A stretch of DNA of 64,000 bases, from the NCBI RefSeq assembly GCF_046250175.1, contig NZ_CP176468.1, one strand, 5' to 3'. The notes below the pieces were generated by a model. That model made no database searches. It had not been told where the DNA came from and saw only the letters and a program-made list of their open reading frames with translations. Source of the DNA: Psychromonas sp030397575 (GTDB taxonomy: Bacteria > Pseudomonadota > Gammaproteobacteria > Enterobacterales > Psychromonadaceae). The translations under genes and the position numbers were made by a program. This document shows positions 60,622 through 64,000 of this stretch, one piece after another. Position 1 is the stretch's first letter. Each line of letters begins with the position of its first letter.

Positions 60622-61482
60622 CTAAACCGAAAATGGGTATTTGATTGGTTCGTGATGTCGGTAGTCAACCACTTCGAAATCATCGATTGTCACCCACGTT
60701 TCCAAGTCCTCTAGTGACTTGATATTAGGGTTGATAATGAGCTTAGGTGGTGCGTAAGGCTCTCTCTTAATCTGCTCTTTCATTAGCTCTAGTTGGTCTT
60801 CATAGATATGAGTATTGACGATCTTATGGAACGCCTTGCCAGCCTTTACCCCTGTGATCTGAGCTGTGATCTGAAGCAGCCAAGCCACTTGAATTTGGTT
60901 GAATACTAAGCCAAGAGGGACGTCACAACTGCGTTGAGTGCTGTTTAAATATAGGATATCACCGAGTAGTGAAAAGTGGTGGCTATACATGCAGGGACGC
61001 AAACATCCGATGTGGAATTCGCCTGGGTTGTAAAAGTTAAGGATTTCACCTCGGTCATCAATGCCTTTACTTAGATGCTCGATGATCTTTTTATATTGAT
61101 CGACAAAACCACCATCAGGTTTTGACCATTTACGTCCCTGAACGCCGTATACACGGCCCATATCATCTTCACCTTTACGGTGCGGGTTATTAAGCCAGGC
61201 TTCATTGAGGTTGGCGTTAGCGTCCCAAGTCTTGGTTCCTACTTTTCGGAAGTCAGCAGCGTTGTCATACCCACGTAAGTAGCCAAGCATTTCTGCAATA
61301 GCGCTTTTCCAAAAAGTTTTTCGTGTTGTTACTAGAGGAAATTCATTAGCGGCCATATCGTATTCTAAATCCGCATTAATAACAGTTAAACAGCGTTTTC
61401 CTGTTCTTTCGTTCTTAATCCAAATTCCTTCATTGATAACTCGCTTACACAAGTCTTCGTACTGGCTGTGTTTACTATTCAT
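60622..61482 (-). CDS. thyA: Thymidylate synthase carried by the island
   Basis: A complete ThyA of 286 residues making dTMP from dUMP with methylene-tetrahydrofolate. It keeps ENERTGKRCLTVINADL, MGRVYGVQGRKW, the catalytic Cys in STQRSCDVPLGLVFNQIQ, and the end HHEPIKYPFSV, so it is full length. It is close to the resident protein but clearly different (for example KWSKPDGGFVDQ). ATG 61482 is preferred over an upstream TTG. It is convergent with the recombinase operon, 22 bp away. It must supply dTMP now that the resident gene is cut. Confidence 0.95.
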   Translation of the reverse strand: MNSKHSQYEDLCKRVINEGIWIKNERTGKRCLTVINADLEYDMAANEFPLVTTRKTFWKSAIAEMLGYLRGYDNAADFRKVGTKTWDANANLNEAWLNNPHRKGEDDMGRVYGVQGRKWSKPDGGFVDQYKKIIEHLSKGIDDRGEILNFYNPGEFHIGCLRPCMYSHHFSLLGDILYLNSTQRSCDVPLGLVFNQIQVAWLLQITAQITGVKAGKAFHKIVNTHIYEDQLELMKEQIKREPYAPPKLIINPNIKSLEDLETWVTIDDFEVVDYRHHEPIKYPFSV

Positions 61483-61605
61483 TATATTTACCAAGTGTCT
61501 TTTCTGTTCATAATCATATTATCACATTTAGAACTTATTCTACTATGCGTCAATAAAAGGTTAGGAAGTGATAATTTGAGGCACAGTAACATAAAATATA
61601 GGGTG

Positions 61606-61857
61606 ATGTTACTGATCTTCCCTCAAATATGGATTCAAGATAATCAGAACGGTTATTCGGAGTTACAGTCCTTAGCTAAAGCAAACAACGAGCATTACGA
61701 CTCCCAAAAAGTTGAAGATATACTGCTAGCTTTAGATATTGCCTCATTGTTCGCTAATGCAGGTCTTAGCGAGAGTGATTATCGCCAGCTAATGGTGACG
61801 CCGTTTGTGGATGAATGTGTTCATTTAGTAATGAAGGGGATCAAAAACCTGAAATAG
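61606..61857 (+). CDS. Hypothetical protein
   Basis: An 84-residue frame from ATG 61606 (a longer frame into the thyA start is unlikely). The sequence MLLIFPQIWIQDNQNGYSELQSLAKANNEHYDSQKVEDILLALDIASLFANAGLSESDYRQLM (in parts) is soluble and helical with no family I know. It might be a short gene or the end of a lost larger one. No strong ribosome site. Confidence 0.4.
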   Translation: MLLIFPQIWIQDNQNGYSELQSLAKANNEHYDSQKVEDILLALDIASLFANAGLSESDYRQLMVTPFVDECVHLVMKGIKNLK

Positions 61858-62337
61858 TAATGGTTAAATCAACCATAATAGTACCTTATCAATCGTGATT
61901 TTTTGTGATAGCAAGTTTTTAAGAGTGACTTAGTGTGGTGGTAATCTCATTTTAGCCATACTTTTGTAATGCGAACTATATCCTTTTAAGTTTTAACTCT
62001 AAGCCATTTATGTCCAGGGGGAGGTACTAGTAAAGCTACCAGCATTGTTTTTGTAGCAAACTCAAATAAAGCGACTCTAAATTAGGGGCGAATTTTTGGT
62101 ATGGCGAAATGACGTTGCGAATAGTCGATAGTTTAAGGAAAAAATTGATAAAGGTCTTGCCAAGAGCAGAGTTGTTTTATCGCAATCATTTACCAAAAAG
62201 GTTGGACTAACTATGAGTTAGATGGAATGGTTACAAAAACTGTTTAAATACTATTGAACTTAGCGTTTATTATATTTTTGCAATATTTATTTGGCGACGC
62301 TTTTAAACGAATAACCAAACGAAGTACGCTATCTTAA
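61858..62337. other. Island intergenic region, nothing clear
   Basis: About 480 bp with no reading frame I can support. It separates the thyA end of the cargo from the Xre-controlled unit and may mark the border between two cargo modules. Confidence 0.4.
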
Positions 62338-62550
62338 TTAGCAATAAAATAACGCTTCTATATTCGCTCCCAAAGCTTCAGCCAATAACTCCACTTCAAC
62401 ATCAGTAACACGCCTCACTTTAGCCTCAATTTTTGCCAAAGTTCCTCGGCTTATATTCCACTCTAACAAATTACATCTCGCTGCTAATTGTTCTTGAGTC
62501 CAGTCATTTTTTTCTCGGATTTTTCTAACATTCTTACCAACAATATTCAT
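62338..62550 (-). CDS. Xre-family transcriptional regulator
   Basis: A 70-residue single HTH_3 domain: GKNVRKIREKNDWTQEQLAARCNLLEWNISRGTLAKIEAKVRRVTDVEVELLAEALG (seen in blocks, residues 5-61). It has only the DNA-binding domain, like small repressors of phages and defence operons. It is divergent from the next operon, with two palindromes between them that are likely its operators, so it may repress both directions. Confidence 0.9.
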   Translation of the reverse strand: MNIVGKNVRKIREKNDWTQEQLAARCNLLEWNISRGTLAKIEAKVRRVTDVEVELLAEALGANIEALFYC

Positions 62551-62559
62551 CGATTTTTT

Positions 62560-62621
62560 GCTCCGTTATCAGAACTTGATTGTCACAGAGAAAAATCCTA
62601 GAATTGCTCCGCTATCGGAGC
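62560..62621 (+). promoter_or_regulatory. Promoter framed by two Xre operators
   Basis: GCTCCGCTATCGGAGC at 62606-62621 is a perfect 6-bp inverted repeat with a 4-base centre. A diverged copy, GCTCCGTTATCAGAAC, is at 62560-62575, 46 bp away. Between them is a plus-strand promoter, TTGATT at 62576-62581 and TAGAAT at 62599-62604 with 17 bp spacing, so the second palindrome covers the start of transcription. Binding by the adjacent Xre protein is inferred. Confidence 0.75.
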
Positions 62622-62635
62622 GTGTTGAATTTGGT

Positions 62636-63211
62636 ATGATAAAACTTATGAAAAATATAAAAATGAATGTTCTTCTTACTAAGATTTTAGAAGATGAAAC
62701 ATTTGATAAATTTACAGTAATTAATCTTAGAGATAAGTACCTGCAACATTCACAGGTATCTCTGTGCTCGATTGAAGCTCGTAAATATGTTTATAAACAT
62801 ATTCTGAGATTGGTTAAATGTGGTGTGTTAAGTAAAAGTGGTAAAAAAAACTCACACAAAATAATGTACAAAAAAACTGATTTATTTAATGAAGTAAATT
62901 TTATTTCTGGGGAATCTTCCCCTCCAAAGAAAGATTCCTATAAAAAACCTTTACTAATACCCAGTGAAAAAATTCTAGAAAATTCTGCAATAGAAAAATT
63001 GAAAGAAACCTTAAATGAATACAAAGTTGACATGATGTCCGCTATTGGCGAATCGGAAGAATACATCCGTTTATTAGACTCTGTTCCTGAAATGAAAGAG
63101 CAACTTAGTGAGAAGTACCACCTAGCTCGTGATAAAAGCTCAAAACTTTTAGGAAAAATAAAAGCTATCCAAACAATCATAGCGATTCAATCGGAAGCAC
63201 AATGCAATTAA
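62636..63211 (+). CDS. Hypothetical protein with winged-helix-like and coiled-coil parts
   Basis: A 191-residue protein if started at ATG 62636, which lies after the promoter at 62576-62604; frames opening earlier would begin upstream of it. The first 90 residues look like a winged helix (KFTVINLRDKYLQHSQVSLCSIEARKYVYKHILRLVKCGVLSKSG, seen in blocks). The last 80 are a coiled coil. No family recognised. It overlaps the helicase gene by 10 bp and so is probably its partner, for instance in DNA recognition or as a helper. Confidence 0.7.
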   Translation: MIKLMKNIKMNVLLTKILEDETFDKFTVINLRDKYLQHSQVSLCSIEARKYVYKHILRLVKCGVLSKSGKKNSHKIMYKKTDLFNEVNFISGESSPPKKDSYKKPLLIPSEKILENSAIEKLKETLNEYKVDMMSAIGESEEYIRLLDSVPEMKEQLSEKYHLARDKSSKLLGKIKAIQTIIAIQSEAQCN

Positions 63212-64000
63212 GAAAATGGCAAGCCGAGAGCATTAAGTTAGCACTGGATCATTATCAAGAAATCAGTAAGCATTTTTTATGCTTAGCCACACCAGGAGCA
63301 GGAAAAACCGTAATGGCGGCTGAAGTGGCTGCAAAACTATACGAACAAGATAAAATTGATTTTGTTCTTTGTTTTTCTCCTTCAAGTACAGTATCTCAAA
63401 GTATCACTTACACTTTTACTAAAAGGTTTGGCGCTCGATTTGATGGTGTGATAGGTGCTATTGGTTGCTCTTATACTTACCAAAATATAATGTTTTTTAA
63501 AGAAGATTTTTGGCAATTGCTTAAAAATAATCGCGTATTGGTCGTGTTTGATGAAATCCATCATTGTTCAGGATCTTCACTGGAAAATGCAAATGCATGG
63601 GGTGAAGAAATAATTCAAAACATTCAACAGCAAGCAACGTTTACCCTTGCGTTAACAGGCACACCATGGCGATCTGATAATGCACCAATAGTTTTATCGA
63701 ACTACAGCGATCCTGATGGGTTAATTCAGTGTGATTATATCTATGGTCTAAAAGATGCGGTGCAAGATCGTGTTTGCCGGATACCTACCTTAGTATTAAT
63801 CGATAACGAAAAAATATCTGTTACAGATGAAGATAACCAAAAGAAGGTATTTACAGGTCTTCAAGAGTTATTAAATCAATCAATCGTTTCGTATCAGTCA
63901 GTTATTACTAATGATTATGTAATGAAAGATATCCTCAAGCGAGGGTGTGATAAGTTAAAGCTAATACGCAGCTGTAACCCCAATGCAGGAGCGCTAGCCG
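63202..64000 (+). CDS. SF2 (DEAD/DEAH) helicase, partial
   Basis: The open frame runs off the window after 266 codons. It shows a Q-like start (LRKWQAESIKLAL), Walker A CLATPGAGKTVMAAE (about residue 30), motif II VFDEIHHCSG (DEIH, about residue 116) and motif III LTGTPWRSD (about residue 151), so it is a superfamily 2 ATPase like those of type I/III restriction and phage defence systems. Start ATG 63202 lies inside the end of the previous gene. Any C-terminal nuclease or other domain would be beyond 64000. Confidence 0.88.
   Translation, partial: MQLRKWQAESIKLALDHYQEISKHFLCLATPGAGKTVMAAEVAAKLYEQDKIDFVLCFSPSSTVSQSITYTFTKRFGARFDGVIGAIGCSYTYQNIMFFKEDFWQLLKNNRVLVVFDEIHHCSGSSLENANAWGEEIIQNIQQQATFTLALTGTPWRSDNAPIVLSNYSDPDGLIQCDYIYGLKDAVQDRVCRIPTLVLIDNEKISVTDEDNQKKVFTGLQELLNQSIVSYQSVITNDYVMKDILKRGCDKLKLIRSCNPNAGALA

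Larger units (their letters stand above)
52825..64000 (+). mobile_element. GInt-like integrative island in thyA (left part)
   Basis: Starts at the thyA break and runs past the window end. At its edge lies a tight five-frame operon (52973-60600): a tyrosine recombinase, a repeat protein, a second and third recombinase-like protein, and a small HTH/coiled-coil protein. Three integrases plus one small protein at one edge, followed by cargo, is the layout described for GInts (ginABCD). Related three-recombinase elements are Tn554 and RIT; the Gamma-Mobile-Trio islands are another candidate relative. Cargo seen so far: a replacement thyA, an Xre regulator and a helicase operon. The family assignment rests on layout, not on a search. 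Confidence 0.8.

Noticed and set aside
61468..61605. Longer N-terminus of the 84-residue hypothetical protein with a hydrophobic start
   Set aside because: It would overlap the start of the island thyA on the other strand, and the hydrophobic stretch comes from AT-rich leader sequence.
62558..62635. Upstream ATG at 62558 for the coiled-coil protein
   Set aside because: The only clear promoter (62576-62604) begins after this codon, and the codons in between cover the two operators.

Overview
The window looks like a chromosome segment of a cold-adapted marine gammaproteobacterium, most likely Psychromonas or a close relative. I infer this from the low GC content, the 16S-tRNA(Glu)-23S-5S operon of gammaproteobacterial type, the argCBFG-argH(A) cluster with a fused ArgH-ArgA, the fused ThiDE, and the set crp, menFDHB/menA, mutH-rppH-ptsP and lgt-thyA. 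The genus is an inference; no database search was possible.

Layout. 1-6.7 kb: arginine biosynthesis operon (argC, argB, argF, argG, argHA) behind tandem ArgR boxes. 6.7-8.4 kb: a 2OG-Fe dioxygenase and a gamma-carbonic-anhydrase-like protein. 8.4-14.3 kb: an rRNA operon with two promoters, preceded by DnaA-box-like sites and followed by a decayed second copy of the 5S end and a MITE-like inverted-repeat element. 15.3-17.6 kb: crp, an UPF0270 protein, a cytochrome c and a 2-Cys peroxiredoxin. 17.8-23.6 kb: menaquinone genes menF-D-H-B, with menA divergent. 23.8-26.5 kb: a stand-alone EF-G gene whose 3' end and terminator are present three times in tandem. 26.5-33.3 kb: a TPP riboswitch and thiC-DE-F-S-G-H. 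33.4-41.9 kb: an S4-domain protein, then an AT-rich glycan cassette (flippase, glycosyltransferases, capsule-type protein, phosphoglycosyltransferase), a lytic transglycosylase and a PglL/WaaL-type oligosaccharyltransferase. 41.9-52.3 kb: uvrA with a LexA box, a small CBM48-like protein, mutH, rppH, ptsP, sstT and lgt.

The most interesting part is 52.8 kb to the window end. The resident thyA is cut five residues after its catalytic cysteine by a mobile island. The island edge carries three tyrosine-recombinase-type genes and a small HTH/coiled-coil gene, the layout described for GInt elements (ginABCD). It has an extra or fused gene made of seven 69-residue repeats between the first and second recombinase. 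Directly behind this operon is a complete second thyA, which should replace the broken one. Its codons at the equivalent of the insertion site are recoded while the amino acids are unchanged, which could make it immune to the island's own recombinases. Further in, an Xre repressor with two palindromic operators faces an operon of a coiled-coil protein and an SF2 helicase that runs off the window end, a plausible defence cargo. The far end of the island and the distal piece of the resident thyA lie outside the window.
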